A stretch of DNA of 64,000 nucleotides from Maritimibacter harenae (GTDB lineage Bacteria > Pseudomonadota > Alphaproteobacteria > Rhodobacterales > Rhodobacteraceae). Made by a program: the position numbers and the translations under genes. The DNA is taken from positions 194,088 to 258,087 of the forward strand of contig NZ_WTUX01000022.1 in the NCBI RefSeq assembly GCF_009882975.1. The letters run 5' to 3'. The notes under the pieces were generated by a model. That model was not told where the DNA came from, ran no database searches, and saw only the letters and a program-made list of their open reading frames with translations. Of the stretch, positions 26,823 to 36,540 are shown one piece after another (positions within the stretch are counted from its first letter, which is position 1; every line of letters begins with the position of its first letter).

Positions 26823-27518
26823 ATGGAACTGATCCTCGCATACGGTGCGGGCCTGCTTACGCTGATCAACCCCTGCGTCCTGCCGGTCCTGCCCATCGTG
26901 CTGGCCACCGCGCTCCAGGCGCACCGGGCCGGCCCCGCCGTGCTCGCGCTCGGGATGTCCGTGTCGTTCGTCACCTTCGGGATGCTGGTCTCCACCGTCG
27001 GCTACGCCATTGGCGTGACCGAGGGCACGGTCGCCACCGCGGGCGCGGTCCTGATGATCGCCTTCGGGCTGATCCTGCTGGTACCGCAGGCCAACGCCGT
27101 GTTCGCCACGGCCACCGCGGGTCTGTCAGCCCGCGCTGACGGCGGCATCGACAGCTTCGACCGCACGTCGCTCTGGGGGCAGTTCGGCGGCGGTCTTCTG
27201 CTGGGCGCGGTCTGGTCGCCCTGCATCGGCCCCACGCTGGGCGGCGCCATCGCGCTGGCCAGCCAGGGCGAGAACCTCGGCCGCGCCTTCGCGATCATGG
27301 TGATGTTCGCCGCCGGCGTCTCGACCCTGATCCTCGCCATCGGCTACGGCCTGCGCGCCACGGCGCTCAGACGCTTCGCCAACGTGTCGCGCCCAGTGCT
27401 GGGCGTGGCCTTTCTTTTGGTCGGTGCCGCCATCCTCTTTCGTATCAACCACGTGATCGACGCCTGGCTGCTTCAGGCCATGCCCGCCTGGCTCGTCGAT
27501 CTGTCCGTGTCCATCTAG
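26823..27518 (+). CDS. ccdA: CcdA-type cytochrome c biogenesis / thiol-reducing membrane protein
   Basis: This 231-residue protein has six to seven helices. Its two redox cysteines sit in the standard places: 'LLTLINPCVLPVLPIV' in helix 1 and 'AVWSPCIGPTLGGAIALA' in the fourth. CcdA moves electrons from cytoplasmic thioredoxin to periplasmic thiol proteins. The next gene, 10 nt on, encodes an exported thioredoxin that is the likely acceptor. ATG 26823 is preferred; a GTG at 26781 would add a hydrophilic extension. Confidence 0.9.
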   Translation: MELILAYGAGLLTLINPCVLPVLPIVLATALQAHRAGPAVLALGMSVSFVTFGMLVSTVGYAIGVTEGTVATAGAVLMIAFGLILLVPQANAVFATATAGLSARADGGIDSFDRTSLWGQFGGGLLLGAVWSPCIGPTLGGAIALASQGENLGRAFAIMVMFAAGVSTLILAIGYGLRATALRRFANVSRPVLGVAFLLVGAAILFRINHVIDAWLLQAMPAWLVDLSVSI

Positions 27519-27528
27519 GGAGATCCCC

Positions 27529-27942
27529 ATGAACCGCCGCGCATTCCTCGCCACCGTCTCCGCCGCCGCGCTGATCCCCGCGCTGGGGCAGGCCGCCACC
27601 ATCGCCTACACCCCCGGCGCGCTGGAGCGTGCCCTCAAACGCGGCACGCCCGTCGTGCTCGACTACTTCGCGCCGTGGTGCAGCACCTGCCAGGCCCAGC
27701 GCCGCGTGATCGCGCGCCTGTTCGACGAGAACCCGGCCTACACGGACAAGATCACCTACATCGAGGTCGACTGGGACACCTACAAGCGTGACGAGATCAC
27801 CACCGCGCGCCAGATCCCGCGCCGCTCGACGCTCGTCGCGATCGCCCCGGACGGGACAGAGCTCGACCGGATCGTAGCGGGCACCGGCTACGAAGCGATC
27901 AAGGCGCTCTTCGACAGCGCGCTGGCCAGCGCCACGGCCTAG
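27529..27942 (+). CDS. Exported thioredoxin-fold protein (CcdA partner)
   Basis: The protein has 137 residues. It starts 'MNRRAFLATVSAAALIPALG', a Tat-like or strongly basic signal sequence with a twin arginine, cleaved near 'GQAAT'. The mature thioredoxin domain has the CxxC at C51-C54 ('FAPWCSTCQAQRR') and a cis-proline region near 'IPRRSTLVAI'. It resembles the periplasmic C-terminal domain of DsbD made as a separate protein. It ends by sharing CTAG with the convergent AEC transporter gene. Confidence 0.88.
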   Translation: MNRRAFLATVSAAALIPALGQAATIAYTPGALERALKRGTPVVLDYFAPWCSTCQAQRRVIARLFDENPAYTDKITYIEVDWDTYKRDEITTARQIPRRSTLVAIAPDGTELDRIVAGTGYEAIKALFDSALASATA

Positions 27943-28862
27943 ATCAGCAGGAAGATCGCGACGTTCAGCGTCACGAAGGAGGCGACCGTCGCCACGAGCA
28001 GCGCGAGGGAGGCAAGGCCCTCGTGTCCCGATTCCTGTGCAAGCACCGTGTAGATCGTGAACATCGGCACCGCGGTGGACAGGATCAGCGCGACCCTGAG
28101 GTCCCCGCCAAGCCCGAGACCCACGAGACCCAGGAGCGTGATCGCCGCCAGCGTGACCAGCGGATGCACGACCAGCTTTGCCACCGCGATCTGCGCGGCG
28201 AGCGCCCGGTTGCCCTTCACGGCGAGCCCCGCCAGCGACCCCCCGATCACGATCAGGGCGATCGGCGCGGCGGAGCCCGCGATCATGTCGATGAGGCGTG
28301 TGAGCGGGGCCGGCAGCGTGACCCCCAGGACCGACACCACCAGCCCGACGATGAGCCCGATCACCATCGGCCGCCTGAGCACGCCCAAGAGCACCTTGCC
28401 CAGGTGGAAACCGCCCCCCTTCGCCGCCTCGATGAGCGCGAGCGCCAGGGGGATGAGGATGACGTTCTCGACCAGCATGTTCATGGCCAGGATCAGGCCC
28501 GCGATGTCGGGAAACAGGATCAGCATCATCGGCGCGCCGATGAACCCCGAGTTGGGTACCGTCGCCCCCATCGCCCCGACGGCCCGGCGCTGCGGCCCGG
28601 TGATCGCCGAGAACCAGCCGAACGCGATCCCCATCGTCACCAGTCCGCCCAGCAGGAAGGCGGTCATGTAGGGCAGGTTGAACACCTCGCCGATGTCGCG
28701 GCTCGCCACCGCGTTGAAGATCAGCGCCGGCAGCGCGATCTGCATGACGTAGCCGCCCAGCACCCGCATGTCCGCCGACCGGAACACCTGCCAGCGCACG
28801 AGGCCATAACCCAGCGCGATCGCGGCGAAGATCGGGAAGGTGATCCCCAGGATGGCCGTCAT
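27939..28862 (-). CDS. AEC-family (auxin efflux carrier/malonate-type) transporter
   Basis: This 307-residue protein has about ten helices in two inverted halves, with '[20 protein letters not shown]' and '[20 protein letters not shown]' typical of the AEC/MdcF fold, each with helix-breaking residues. Known members carry small organic acids or unknown substrates; none can be named here. It overlaps aroC by ATGA at 28859-28862, so the two are probably co-transcribed. Confidence 0.9.
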   Translation of the reverse strand: MTAILGITFPIFAAIALGYGLVRWQVFRSADMRVLGGYVMQIALPALIFNAVASRDIGEVFNLPYMTAFLLGGLVTMGIAFGWFSAITGPQRRAVGAMGATVPNSGFIGAPMMLILFPDIAGLILAMNMLVENVILIPLALALIEAAKGGGFHLGKVLLGVLRRPMVIGLIVGLVVSVLGVTLPAPLTRLIDMIAGSAAPIALIVIGGSLAGLAVKGNRALAAQIAVAKLVVHPLVTLAAITLLGLVGLGLGGDLRVALILSTAVPMFTIYTVLAQESGHEGLASLALLVATVASFVTLNVAIFLLI

Positions 28863-29965
28863 CGGCCGATCGTGCCGCGCGGCCCTTCGCCCACCTGCGC
28901 CCGGTGCAGCATCAGGTGATCGAGGATCACGCAGGCCGCCATCGCCTCGCCCACCGGCACCGCGCGGATGCCGACGCAGGGGTCGTGCCGGCCCTTGGTG
29001 ACGATCTCGGCGGGCTCACCGGCCTTGGTGATCGTGCGGCGCGGCGTGAGGATCGAACTCGTCGGCTTCACCGCGAACCGGCAGACGATGTCCTGCCCGG
29101 AGGAGATCCCGCCCAGGATGCCGCCCGCGTGGTTCGACGAGAACACCGGGGTGCCGTCGTCGCCCATGTCGATCTCGTCCGCGTTCTCTTCCCCGGTCAG
29201 GCGCGCGGCGTTCATGCCTTCGCCGATTTCCACCCCCTTCACCGCGTTGATCGACATCATCGCGGCGGCCAGGTCGGTATCGAGCTTGGCATAGATCGGC
29301 GCGCCCAGCCCCGCGGGCGCCCCGCGCACGACCACCTCGATCTCCGCCCCGACGGAGGAGCCGGACTTGCGCAGCCCGTCGAGGTAGTCGGCCCAGGTCC
29401 CGGCCGCGGTGGCGTCGGGCACCCAGAACGGGTTGCGCTCGATCTCGTCCCAGTCGAACCGCGCCCTGTCGATCGCCTCGGTGCCCATGCGCGTCATGTA
29501 ACCCCGGATCTCGATCCCCGGCGCCAGCTCGCCCAGCGCGGCGCGCGCGATCCCTCCGGCGGCGACCCGGGCGGCCGTCTCGCGGGCCGAGGACCGTCCC
29601 CCGCCACGCGGATCGCGAATCCCGTATTTCTGCCAGTAGGTGATGTCGGCATGCCCCGGGCGGAACTTCTCGGCGATCTCGGAATAATCCTTCGAGCGCT
29701 GGTCGGTGTTCTCGATCATCAGCTGCACGGGCGTGCCGGTGGTGCGGCCCTCGTAGACCCCCGACAGGATGCGCACCGCGTCCGGCTCGCGCCGCTGCGT
29801 GGTGTACTTGTTCTGCCCGGGCTTGCGCCGGTCCAGCCAGTGCTGGATCGCGGCCTCGTCCAGCGGCACGCCCGGCGGCACGCCATCCACGGTCGCCCCC
29901 AGCGCGGGCCCATGGCTTTCGCCCCAGGTCGTCACCCGAAAGATATGCCCGAAAGAGTTCATCAT
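28859..29965 (-). CDS. aroC: Chorismate synthase
   Basis: The protein has 368 residues. It begins '[23 protein letters not shown]', contains '[32 protein letters not shown]', '[20 protein letters not shown]' and the '[20 protein letters not shown]' end, all diagnostic for this FMN-dependent enzyme that closes the shikimate pathway. AGGAG precedes the first ATG. Upstream is a repeat copy and, further on, the divergent TPP riboswitch. Confidence 0.97.
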   Translation of the reverse strand: MMNSFGHIFRVTTWGESHGPALGATVDGVPPGVPLDEAAIQHWLDRRKPGQNKYTTQRREPDAVRILSGVYEGRTTGTPVQLMIENTDQRSKDYSEIAEKFRPGHADITYWQKYGIRDPRGGGRSSARETAARVAAGGIARAALGELAPGIEIRGYMTRMGTEAIDRARFDWDEIERNPFWVPDATAAGTWADYLDGLRKSGSSVGAEIEVVVRGAPAGLGAPIYAKLDTDLAAAMMSINAVKGVEIGEGMNAARLTGEENADEIDMGDDGTPVFSSNHAGGILGGISSGQDIVCRFAVKPTSSILTPRRTITKAGEPAEIVTKGRHDPCVGIRAVPVGEAMAACVILDHLMLHRAQVGEGPRGTIGR

Positions 29966-30017
29966 GGCCCGGCTCCTTTGCCCGCTTCGGTAGCCGACCC
30001 CCCGGAAAACCTCAACT

Positions 30018-30130
30018 CTTCATCGTTCCCCAAGTACTTCGGGGGTGTTTGAGGGGGCAGAGCCCCCTCATTCCGCCGGGACCCGCCAGCGGCGGGGCGC
30101 GGCTGATCCGGCGCGTGCGCAGCACGCACC
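30018..30130 (+). repeat. Dispersed intergenic repeat, copy B
   Basis: The lead-in CTTCATCGTTCC then AAGTACTTCGGGGG is followed by the perfect stem GAGGGGGC/GCCCCCTC with loop AGA at 30051-30069. The stem sequence is identical to copies A and C. Unlike those copies it lies between divergently transcribed genes, so termination cannot be its only role. Confidence 0.75.
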
Positions 30131-30173
30131 GCGGCCCCTTGCGGGCGGACGCGCCCGTGCATAGTCTCTGGAG

Positions 30174-30266
30174 CACCTCGGGGTGCCCGCGCCGTCCGGC
30201 GCGTGGCTGAGATGCACTTGCGAACCCGTTGAACCTGAACCGGCTAGAACCGGCGGAGGGAAGGTC
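30174..30266 (+). promoter_or_regulatory. TPP (THI-box) riboswitch
   Basis: The conserved elements occur in order: ACCT at the 5' end pairing with AGGT at the 3' end (P1), CTCGGGGTGCC, GGCTGAGATGC, ACCCGTTGAACCTGA and the CCGGCGGAGGGA block. Small departures exist in the loop between CCGGCT and ACCGGCG. It lies 53 nt upstream of the thiB start, and thiamine diphosphate binding is expected to shut off the thiBPQ operon. Confidence 0.95.
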
Positions 30267-30277
30267 AGGACCGTTTG

Positions 30278-30318
30278 GTCATCCTGCCGGACTTTCGCCC
30301 GTGGCAATGGAGGATGAC
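30278..30318 (+). promoter_or_regulatory. Putative ribosome-site sequestering stem of the TPP riboswitch
   Basis: GTCATCCT at 30278-30285 is exactly complementary to AGGATGAC at 30311-30318. The latter overlaps the thiB Shine-Dalgarno (GGAGG, 30309-30313) and runs up to the ATG. The 8-bp stem would hide the ribosome site, pointing to translational control. Confidence 0.65.
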
Positions 30319-31305
30319 ATGAGAACACCCATCATCGCAGCGGGACTTGTGTGCATGGCGGGCGCCGCCAGCGCGCAGGACACGCTGACCGTCTACACCT
30401 ATGACAGTTTCGTCACCGAATGGGGTCCCGGCCCCGTGATCGAGCAGCGCTTCCAGGAACGCTGCGACTGCGATCTCGAATTCGTCTCGGTGGGCGACGG
30501 GGCCGAGATCCTGTCGCGCCTTCGGCTCGAAGGCGAACGGACCGAGGCGGACGTCGTGCTCGGTCTCGACGAGAACCTGGCCGAAGCCGCGCGCGACACG
30601 GCGCTTTTCGCGAAACACGGCGTGGAAAGCCCGCAGCTCGACCTGCCGATCGAGTGGCAGGACGACATGTTCCTTCCCTTCGACTGGGGCTACTTCGCCT
30701 TCGTTTACGACAAGACGCGGGTCGAAACCCCGCCCGCCTCGTTCGAGGAGCTGGCCGAAAGCGACCTGTCCGTCGTGATCCAGGACCCCCGTTCCTCCAC
30801 CCCCGGCCTCGGGCTCGTGCTCTGGGTCAAGGCGGTCTACGGCGACGACGCCGCGGATTACTGGGAACGGCTGAACGACCAGGTCGTGACGGTCACCAAG
30901 GGCTGGTCCGAAGCCTACGGCATGTTCCTCGAGGGTGAGGCGGACATGGTGCTGTCCTACACCACCTCGCCGGCCTACCACCTGATCGCGGAAGACGACG
31001 ACACGAAAGCCGCCGCGCCGTTCGAGAACGGCCATTACATGCAGATCGAGATCGCCGGGAAGGTCGCGTCGACCGACAATCCGGACCTGGCCGACATGTT
31101 CCTCGACTTCATGCTGACGGACGGCTTCCAGGGCGCGATCCCGACGACCAACTGGATGTATCCGGCCAAGATGCCGGCCGAGGGTCTGCCCGAAGGGTTC
31201 GACACGTTGCACGAGCCCGAGAAGGCGCTCGTCTACCTCGGGTCCGAGGCCGAGGCGATCCGCGACGACGCCATAGAGGAATGGCGCGCGGTCTCTTCTC
31301 AGTGA
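30319..31305 (+). CDS. thiB: Thiamine ABC transporter substrate-binding protein
   Basis: The protein has 328 residues. The signal peptide 'MRTPIIAAGLVCMAGAASAQ' is followed by a periplasmic binding fold: 'LTVYTYDSFVTEWGPG' at the mature start, 'GDGAEILSRLRLEGERTEADV' and 'GLGLVLWVKAVYGDDA'. It captures thiamine or its phosphates in the periplasm for ThiPQ. The ATG at 30319 has GGAGG six bases upstream, inside the riboswitch-controlled stem. It overlaps thiP by 25 nt. Confidence 0.96.
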   Translation: MRTPIIAAGLVCMAGAASAQDTLTVYTYDSFVTEWGPGPVIEQRFQERCDCDLEFVSVGDGAEILSRLRLEGERTEADVVLGLDENLAEAARDTALFAKHGVESPQLDLPIEWQDDMFLPFDWGYFAFVYDKTRVETPPASFEELAESDLSVVIQDPRSSTPGLGLVLWVKAVYGDDAADYWERLNDQVVTVTKGWSEAYGMFLEGEADMVLSYTTSPAYHLIAEDDDTKAAAPFENGHYMQIEIAGKVASTDNPDLADMFLDFMLTDGFQGAIPTTNWMYPAKMPAEGLPEGFDTLHEPEKALVYLGSEAEAIRDDAIEEWRAVSSQ

Positions 31306-32843
31306 CACGCACCACAGGGGCGGGCGCCACGGCGCTCGCCCTCGTCCTGTTCCTGGCGCTCGGCACGCTCGTGGCCGTCGCCCTGCGCGCGGAGGGCGCG
31401 GGGGCGTTCACGGTCGCCGACTTGGCAGCCCTGCGCTTCACGCTGGTCCAGGCCACGCTGTCCGCCGCCCTCTCCATCGCGCTCGCCATCCCGGTGGGCC
31501 GCGCGCTTGCCCGGCGCAGTTTTCCGGGCCGCGGCGTGTTGGTCATGCTGCTCGGCGCGCCTTTCATCCTTCCGGTGATCGTGGCCGTTTTCGGCCTGAT
31601 CAGTGTCTTCGGCCGCTCCGGGCTGGTGAGCCAGGCATTGCTCGCGCTCGGACTGGAACCGATCTCGATCTACGGCTTTCACGGCGTTGTGCTGGCGCAC
31701 GTGTTCTTCAACCTGCCGCTGGCCACCCGGCTCGTCCTGCAAGGCTGGCTCGCCATTCCCGCCGAACGCTTCCGGCTCGCCGCGTCGCTCGGCTTCACCG
31801 CCCGCGACATCGCCCGGCAGCTCGAACGCCCGATGCTGCGCGAGGTGCTGCCAGGCGCCTTTCTCGTGATCTTCCTGTTGTGCCTGACGAGCTTCGCCGT
31901 GGCGCTCGCGCTCGGCGGCGGGCCGCGGGCCACGACGATCGAGCTCGCGATCTACCAGGCGTTCCGGTTGGACTTCGACCTCGGCAAGGCCGCGCTCCTG
32001 GCACTGGTCCAATTCGCGCTCGGTGCCGCGGTCGCGCTGATCGCGCTGCGTGTCGCCCTACCGCCGGGTTTCGGCGCGGGTCTGGACCGCGCTGTCAGCC
32101 GATGGGATGCGAACACGCCAATGCTGCGCGCACTCGATGCGGCGCTGATCACGCTGGCGACGCTGTTCCTCGTCCTGCCCATGACGATGATCGCCGTCGA
32201 CGGGCTTCCGGCGCTGGCCACCCTGCCCGCCTCGGTCTTCACCGCCACGGCCCGTTCGCTGGGCGTGGCGCTGGCATCCGTGATCCTCACGCTCGCCCTC
32301 GCGCTGCCCATCGCGGCCTGGTCGGTGAAAAGCGGCTCGCGGCTGGTCGAGGGCGTCGGCACCCTCACCATCGCCGCCTCCCCGCTGGTGATCGGCACCG
32401 GTCTGTTCATCATCCTGTTCCCGATCACCGACCCTTTCGCGCTGGCCCTGCCGGTCACCGCGCTGGTCAACGCGGTCATGTCGCTGCCCTTCGCCCTGCG
32501 CGCGCTGGTACCCGCGCTGGGACAGGTGGAGGCCGATTTCGGGCGCCTCGCGGACGGGCTTGGCATGACCGGCACCGCGCGGCTGCGCCACCTCTGGCTG
32601 CCGCGGCTGGCACGACCGCTCGGGTTCACCGCCGGCCTGTCGGCCGCGTTGTCGATGGGCGATCTCGGGGTGATTGCGCTTTTCGCGAGCCCCGACGCCC
32701 CCACGTTGCCGCTTCAGATCTATCGTCTGCTGTCGGCCTACCGGATGGACGACGCGGCCGGGGCGGCGCTGATCCTGCTGGTGACGAGCCTTGCGCTCTT
32801 CTGGGTTTTCGACAAGGGAGGGCGGGTGAATGCTGACGCTTGA
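31281..32843 (+). CDS. thiP: Thiamine ABC transporter permease
   Basis: This 520-residue protein has about twelve helices and two copies of the ABC inner-membrane permease domain. Each EAA-like loop is visible: 'AERFRLAASLGFTARDIAR' in the first half and 'VEADFGRLADGLGMTGTARLRHLWLPRL' in the second. A fused double permease is normal for ThiP. ATG 31281 lies inside the thiB end, right after AGAGGA; a GTG at 31302 is an alternative. It overlaps thiQ by 14 nt. Confidence 0.95.
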   Translation: MARGLFSVTRTTGAGATALALVLFLALGTLVAVALRAEGAGAFTVADLAALRFTLVQATLSAALSIALAIPVGRALARRSFPGRGVLVMLLGAPFILPVIVAVFGLISVFGRSGLVSQALLALGLEPISIYGFHGVVLAHVFFNLPLATRLVLQGWLAIPAERFRLAASLGFTARDIARQLERPMLREVLPGAFLVIFLLCLTSFAVALALGGGPRATTIELAIYQAFRLDFDLGKAALLALVQFALGAAVALIALRVALPPGFGAGLDRAVSRWDANTPMLRALDAALITLATLFLVLPMTMIAVDGLPALATLPASVFTATARSLGVALASVILTLALALPIAAWSVKSGSRLVEGVGTLTIAASPLVIGTGLFIILFPITDPFALALPVTALVNAVMSLPFALRALVPALGQVEADFGRLADGLGMTGTARLRHLWLPRLARPLGFTAGLSAALSMGDLGVIALFASPDAPTLPLQIYRLLSAYRMDDAAGAALILLVTSLALFWVFDKGGRVNADA

Positions 32844-33528
32844 GACCCTTCATATCGACCTGGACGGGTTCACGCTCGACGCCGATTTCAGCGTCGAGAC
32901 GGGGCGCCGTGTCGCCGTGCTCGGGCCGTCGGGTGCCGGGAAGTCGACGCTGCTCGCCGCGATCGCGGGCTTTCAGCCCGTGTCCGGCCGGGTGCTCTGG
33001 GACGAAACCGACCTGACGCCGCTCCCCCCCGCGCAGCGGCCGGTCACGATGATCTTCCAGGACAACAACCTCTTCCCCCACCTCACGGCCGCGCAGAACG
33101 TCGGGCTGGGCCTGCGCCCGGACCTGCGGCTCTCGCGTGATGACAAGGCGCGCGTGGACGAGGCGTTGACCCGTGTCGGGCTTGGCGGTCTGGGCACGCG
33201 CAAGCCCGCCGCGCTGTCGGGCGGCCAGGCCGCACGCGTGGCGCTGGCGCGCGCCGTGCTGCGCCACAAGCCGGTGATGCTGCTAGACGAACCCTTCGGT
33301 GCGCTCGGCCCGGCCCTGCGCGACGAGATGCTGGGGCTGGTGCGCACCCTCGCGGACGAAGTGGGGGCGACGCTCCTCATGGTCAGCCACGAGCCGGAGG
33401 ACGCGAAGGCGATCGCGCACGAGGTCGTGCTGGTCGCCGACGGGCGCGCCCACGCGCCCGTGCCCACGGCAGAGATCTTCGCCAACCCGCCCGCGGCGCT
33501 GCGCGACTATCTCGGGCGCGAAGGCTGA
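32830..33528 (+). CDS. thiQ: Thiamine ABC transporter ATP-binding protein
   Basis: This 232-residue ABC ATPase has Walker A 'GPSGAGKST', Q-loop 'FQDNNLFPHLT', signature 'LSGGQAARVALARAVL', Walker B 'VMLLDEPFGALG' and the switch His in 'MVSHEPEDA'. It powers ThiBP. It is the last gene of the riboswitch-controlled operon and is followed by a bidirectional terminator shared with petC. Confidence 0.96.
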   Translation: MLTLETLHIDLDGFTLDADFSVETGRRVAVLGPSGAGKSTLLAAIAGFQPVSGRVLWDETDLTPLPPAQRPVTMIFQDNNLFPHLTAAQNVGLGLRPDLRLSRDDKARVDEALTRVGLGGLGTRKPAALSGGQAARVALARAVLRHKPVMLLDEPFGALGPALRDEMLGLVRTLADEVGATLLMVSHEPEDAKAIAHEVVLVADGRAHAPVPTAEIFANPPAALRDYLGREG

Positions 33529-33533
33529 CACGA

Positions 33534-33564
33534 AAAAGGGCGCCCACCGGGGCGCCCTTTTCGA
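33534..33564. terminator. Bidirectional terminator between thiQ and petC
   Basis: AAAAGGGCGCC / GGCGCCCTTTT form an 11-bp stem with a small loop, A-run on the left and T-run on the right. It can stop transcripts from both convergent operons. Confidence 0.92.
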
Positions 33565-33583
33565 TTCTCGCGGGAGAAATGGA

Positions 33584-34390
33584 TCAGAGATCCATTTCCT
33601 TGCCGTACTTGTGCGGCGCCCAGAGCTTCTTGTTCGTGAGGTAGAGCAGCGAGGCCAGGATCACGAGCATGATCACGCCCACGAAGCCTGCCTGCTTGCG
33701 CGCCATCATCTTGGGCTCGGCGGTCCACATCAGGAACGCGGCCACGTCCTCGGCCATCTGCTCCGGCGTTGCCTCGGTGCCGTCGTCGTACTCGACGAGG
33801 CCGTCGAACAGCTGCGGCGCCATCGAGACCCAGCCACCTTCGAAGGCGGTGTTCTCGTAGAGGTACTGGCCGGCGACCTCGTTCTCTTCACCGGTAAAGC
33901 CGGTGAGGAAGTTGGCGATGTACTCGGCGCCGCCCATGCCCTTGACGAGCTGGTTGATGCCGGTGCCCGCCGGGCCGTGGAAGCCCGCGCGCGCCTTCGC
34001 CATGAGGCTCAGGTCGGGCCCCATGCCCTCGCCGGTGACAGCAGGGAAGTTGTCGCGCGGCAGAGCCGGGCGCCAGTCGTCGATGGTGTCGTCGTAGACC
34101 TCGTAGTTCTCGGCGGCCCAGGCGCGCACTTCGTCCTCGGAGTAGCCGAGTCCGCCGGGCTCGTAGAGCGACCGGATCGGGACGTACTGCAGGCCGTGAC
34201 AGGCGCGGCAGACCTGGTCGTAGACCTTGAGGCCCCGCTGGAGCTGTGCCTCGTCGTAGGTGCCGAAGGGCCCTTCGAAGGAGAACGCGATATCCTCGAT
34301 ATGCCCGCCTTCGCCGGCGGCCACGGCGGCGGTGCCGCCGAAAGCCAGGGTGGCAGCGGTGACCGCGGTAAGGGTGAGTTTCCTGATCAT
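33584..34390 (-). CDS. petC: Cytochrome c1 of the cytochrome bc1 complex
   Basis: The protein has 268 residues. The signal peptide ('[19 protein letters not shown]', cut near 'AVAAG') is followed by the haem c site C61-x-x-C64-H65 ('[11 protein letters not shown]'), then the acidic surface and the '[13 protein letters not shown]' region. A C-terminal membrane anchor (about 230-255) ends in a short basic tail. It passes electrons from the Rieske protein to cytochrome c. It is the last gene of petABC. Confidence 0.96.
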   Translation of the reverse strand: MIRKLTLTAVTAATLAFGGTAAVAAGEGGHIEDIAFSFEGPFGTYDEAQLQRGLKVYDQVCRACHGLQYVPIRSLYEPGGLGYSEDEVRAWAAENYEVYDDTIDDWRPALPRDNFPAVTGEGMGPDLSLMAKARAGFHGPAGTGINQLVKGMGGAEYIANFLTGFTGEENEVAGQYLYENTAFEGGWVSMAPQLFDGLVEYDDGTEATPEQMAEDVAAFLMWTAEPKMMARKQAGFVGVIMLVILASLLYLTNKKLWAPHKYGKEMDL

Positions 34391-34409
34391 TGTCTTATGA
34401 ACCTCTTTC

Positions 34410-35732
34410 TCACTCGGCCGCCGTAGGGGCGTCGGGGTAGTGTTCCTTGAAGTCTTCCTCGATCGTCTCCGGCGGAGTCTCCGGCTTCTCGAACACGCCG
34501 AGGAGCGGGAGGATCACCAGGAAGTAGGCGAACCAGTAGGTGGCCCCGATGAGCGAGATCCAGTCATGCGGGAAGTTCGTGTCACGGGCGCCGACCCACA
34601 TCAGGACGATGAAGTCGATCACCAGCAGGCGGAACCACCACTTGAAGGCCGGGCGGTACTTGCCCGAGCGGACCGACGAGGTGTCGAGCCACGGGGCCAG
34701 CGCCATCACGAAGATGGCCCCGAACATCGCCAGCACGCCGAAGAATTTGGCGTCGATGATGCCGCCGGTGATCCAGCTCACCAGCTGCACGGCCCAGACG
34801 TCGGCAGTGAAGGCACGCAGGATCGCGTAGAACGGCAGGTAGTACCATTCGGGCACGATGTGTGCGGGTGTCGCCAGCGGGTTGGCCTCGATGTAGTTGT
34901 CGGGGTGGCCGAGGTAGTTCGGCATGAAGCCGACGATGGCCCAGAAGATCAGGAGGACGATCGCCAGGGCGAACAGGTCCTTGATCACGAAGTAGGGCCA
35001 GAACGGCAGCGTGTCCTTCTTGGCTTCGTCTTTCGAGCCGCGACGCACCTCGACACCGGTCGGGTTGTTGTTGCCCGTGGTGTGGAACGCCCAGATGTGG
35101 ACCGCGACCAGCGCGGCGATCACGAAGGGCAGCAGGTAGTGCAGCGAGAAGAAGCGGTTCAGCGTGGCGTTGCCCACGGCCGGCCCGCCCAGGAGCCAGG
35201 TCTGGATTTCGTCGCCCACGAAGGGGATTGCGCCGAAGAGGCCCGTGATGACGGTGGCGCCCCAGAAGGACATCTGGCCCCACGGCAGCACGTAGCCGAG
35301 GAAACCGGTCGCCATCATGACGAGGTAGATCAGCATGCCGATGATCCAGGTCACTTCGCGCGGCGCCTTGTAGGAACCGTAGAAGAGGCCGCGGAACATG
35401 TGGATGTAGACGGCGACGAAGAACAGCGACGCACCGTTCATGTGCAGGTAACGCAGGAAGAAGCCCCCGTTCACGTTGCGCATGATGTGCTCGATCGACG
35501 CGAACGCCATGTCGACATGCGGCGTGTAGTGCATCACCAGGATGATGCCGGTGACGATCTGCAGAACCAGGCAGAACGCCAGAACGATGCCCCAGATCCA
35601 CCACCAGTTGAGGTTCTTCGGGGTCGGGATCATCAGCGTGTCGTATGCAAGCGACACGATGGGAAGCCGCTTGTGCAGCCATTTACCAAAGCCGGACTGC
35701 GGCTCGTAATGGTCGTGGGGAATGCCAGCCAT
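34410..35732 (-). CDS. petB: Cytochrome b of the cytochrome bc1 complex
   Basis: This 440-residue protein has eight membrane helices. The haem-ligating His pairs are in helices 2 and 4 ('[25 protein letters not shown]' and '[20 protein letters not shown]'). The quinol-oxidation motif appears as '[13 protein letters not shown]', the bacterial form of PEWY, and '[23 protein letters not shown]' supports the call. It is an uncut bc1-type cytochrome b. AAGGGAGG precedes the ATG; 11 nt separate it from petA. Confidence 0.97.
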   Translation of the reverse strand: MAGIPHDHYEPQSGFGKWLHKRLPIVSLAYDTLMIPTPKNLNWWWIWGIVLAFCLVLQIVTGIILVMHYTPHVDMAFASIEHIMRNVNGGFFLRYLHMNGASLFFVAVYIHMFRGLFYGSYKAPREVTWIIGMLIYLVMMATGFLGYVLPWGQMSFWGATVITGLFGAIPFVGDEIQTWLLGGPAVGNATLNRFFSLHYLLPFVIAALVAVHIWAFHTTGNNNPTGVEVRRGSKDEAKKDTLPFWPYFVIKDLFALAIVLLIFWAIVGFMPNYLGHPDNYIEANPLATPAHIVPEWYYLPFYAILRAFTADVWAVQLVSWITGGIIDAKFFGVLAMFGAIFVMALAPWLDTSSVRSGKYRPAFKWWFRLLVIDFIVLMWVGARDTNFPHDWISLIGATYWFAYFLVILPLLGVFEKPETPPETIEEDFKEHYPDAPTAAE

Positions 35733-35743
35733 CGTTACCTCCC

Positions 35744-36307
35744 TTAGCCCAGCTGAATCGTGGTTTCGTCAACGAACTGCGCGACCGGAACCGGAAGGTT
35801 GGTCGGCGCAGGTCCGCGACGGATGCGGCCGGCCGCGTCGTAGTGCGAACCGTGGCAGGGGCAGTACCACCCGCCGTAGTCACCGGCACCGTCACCGAGC
35901 GGCACGCAGCCCAGGTGCGTGCACACGCCCATCATGACCAGCCATTTCTCGTCTTCGTCCAGCGTCCGGTTCGGGTCCGTCGCCGGCGCCTCACCGTCGA
36001 TGTTCGCGTTGCGCGCGACCGGATCAGGCAGGTCCTCGACCGGCGTCTCGTTCGCCTGGTCGATCTCGTCCTGCGTGCGATGGCGGATGAAGACCGGCTT
36101 GCCCAGCCACTGAACCGTGAGCTGGCTGCCCTCGGCCACACCCGAGATATCGACGCGGATGGAGGCCAGCGCCCGCACGTCCGCCGAGGGGTTCATCTGG
36201 TTGATCAGCGGCCAGACGGCGGCGCCTGTCGCCACGACGCCGGCACCGGCAGTCGCATAATAGAGGAAATCCCGGCGGGTCCCTTCGTGATCGTCAGCGT
36301 GTGACAC
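35744..36307 (-). CDS. petA: Rieske iron-sulfur protein of the cytochrome bc1 complex
   Basis: This 187-residue protein begins with a twin-arginine signal anchor ('[20 protein letters not shown]') for Tat insertion of the folded protein. The 2Fe-2S ligands are C129-T-H131 and C149-P-C151-H152 in 'CTHLGC' and 'CPCHGSHYD', with the disulfide Cys at 134 and 151. I choose a GTG start at 36307, eight bases after AGGGAG, because the ATG at 36346 has no such site and adds unrelated residues. The 233 nt upstream must hold the petABC promoter; I see no clear motif there. Confidence 0.95.
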   Translation of the reverse strand: MSHADDHEGTRRDFLYYATAGAGVVATGAAVWPLINQMNPSADVRALASIRVDISGVAEGSQLTVQWLGKPVFIRHRTQDEIDQANETPVEDLPDPVARNANIDGEAPATDPNRTLDEDEKWLVMMGVCTHLGCVPLGDGAGDYGGWYCPCHGSHYDAAGRIRRGPAPTNLPVPVAQFVDETTIQLG

Positions 36308-36540
36308 GAGAGTTTCTCCCTTTCTAAGCCGCGCAACACGGCCCAATGTCCCATGAGGCCGCGGTTTTCCCGCAGCCCATCGCGGCGGTGTTTAGCGCCT
36401 GAAAAGGCACCCGTCCAGCCGACATTCACGCGCGCGTGCGAGATTTGTTCCCGGAAACCGTGGTTTATGGTGTGGCGTGCTGACGCAGCCACAGGAGAGC
36501 GTTTCCTGATATTTTCAGTCGGATTTTCCGAGTCGCGCGG

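Larger units (their letters stand above)
29966..30318. other. 353-nt non-coding region between aroC and thiB
   Basis: No gene is supported here. From left to right it holds the aroC ribosome site (AGGAG), repeat copy B (about 30018-30130), the TPP riboswitch (30174-30266) and a putative expression platform up to the thiB start. Promoters for both divergent genes must lie here but none is clear by eye. Confidence 0.8.
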
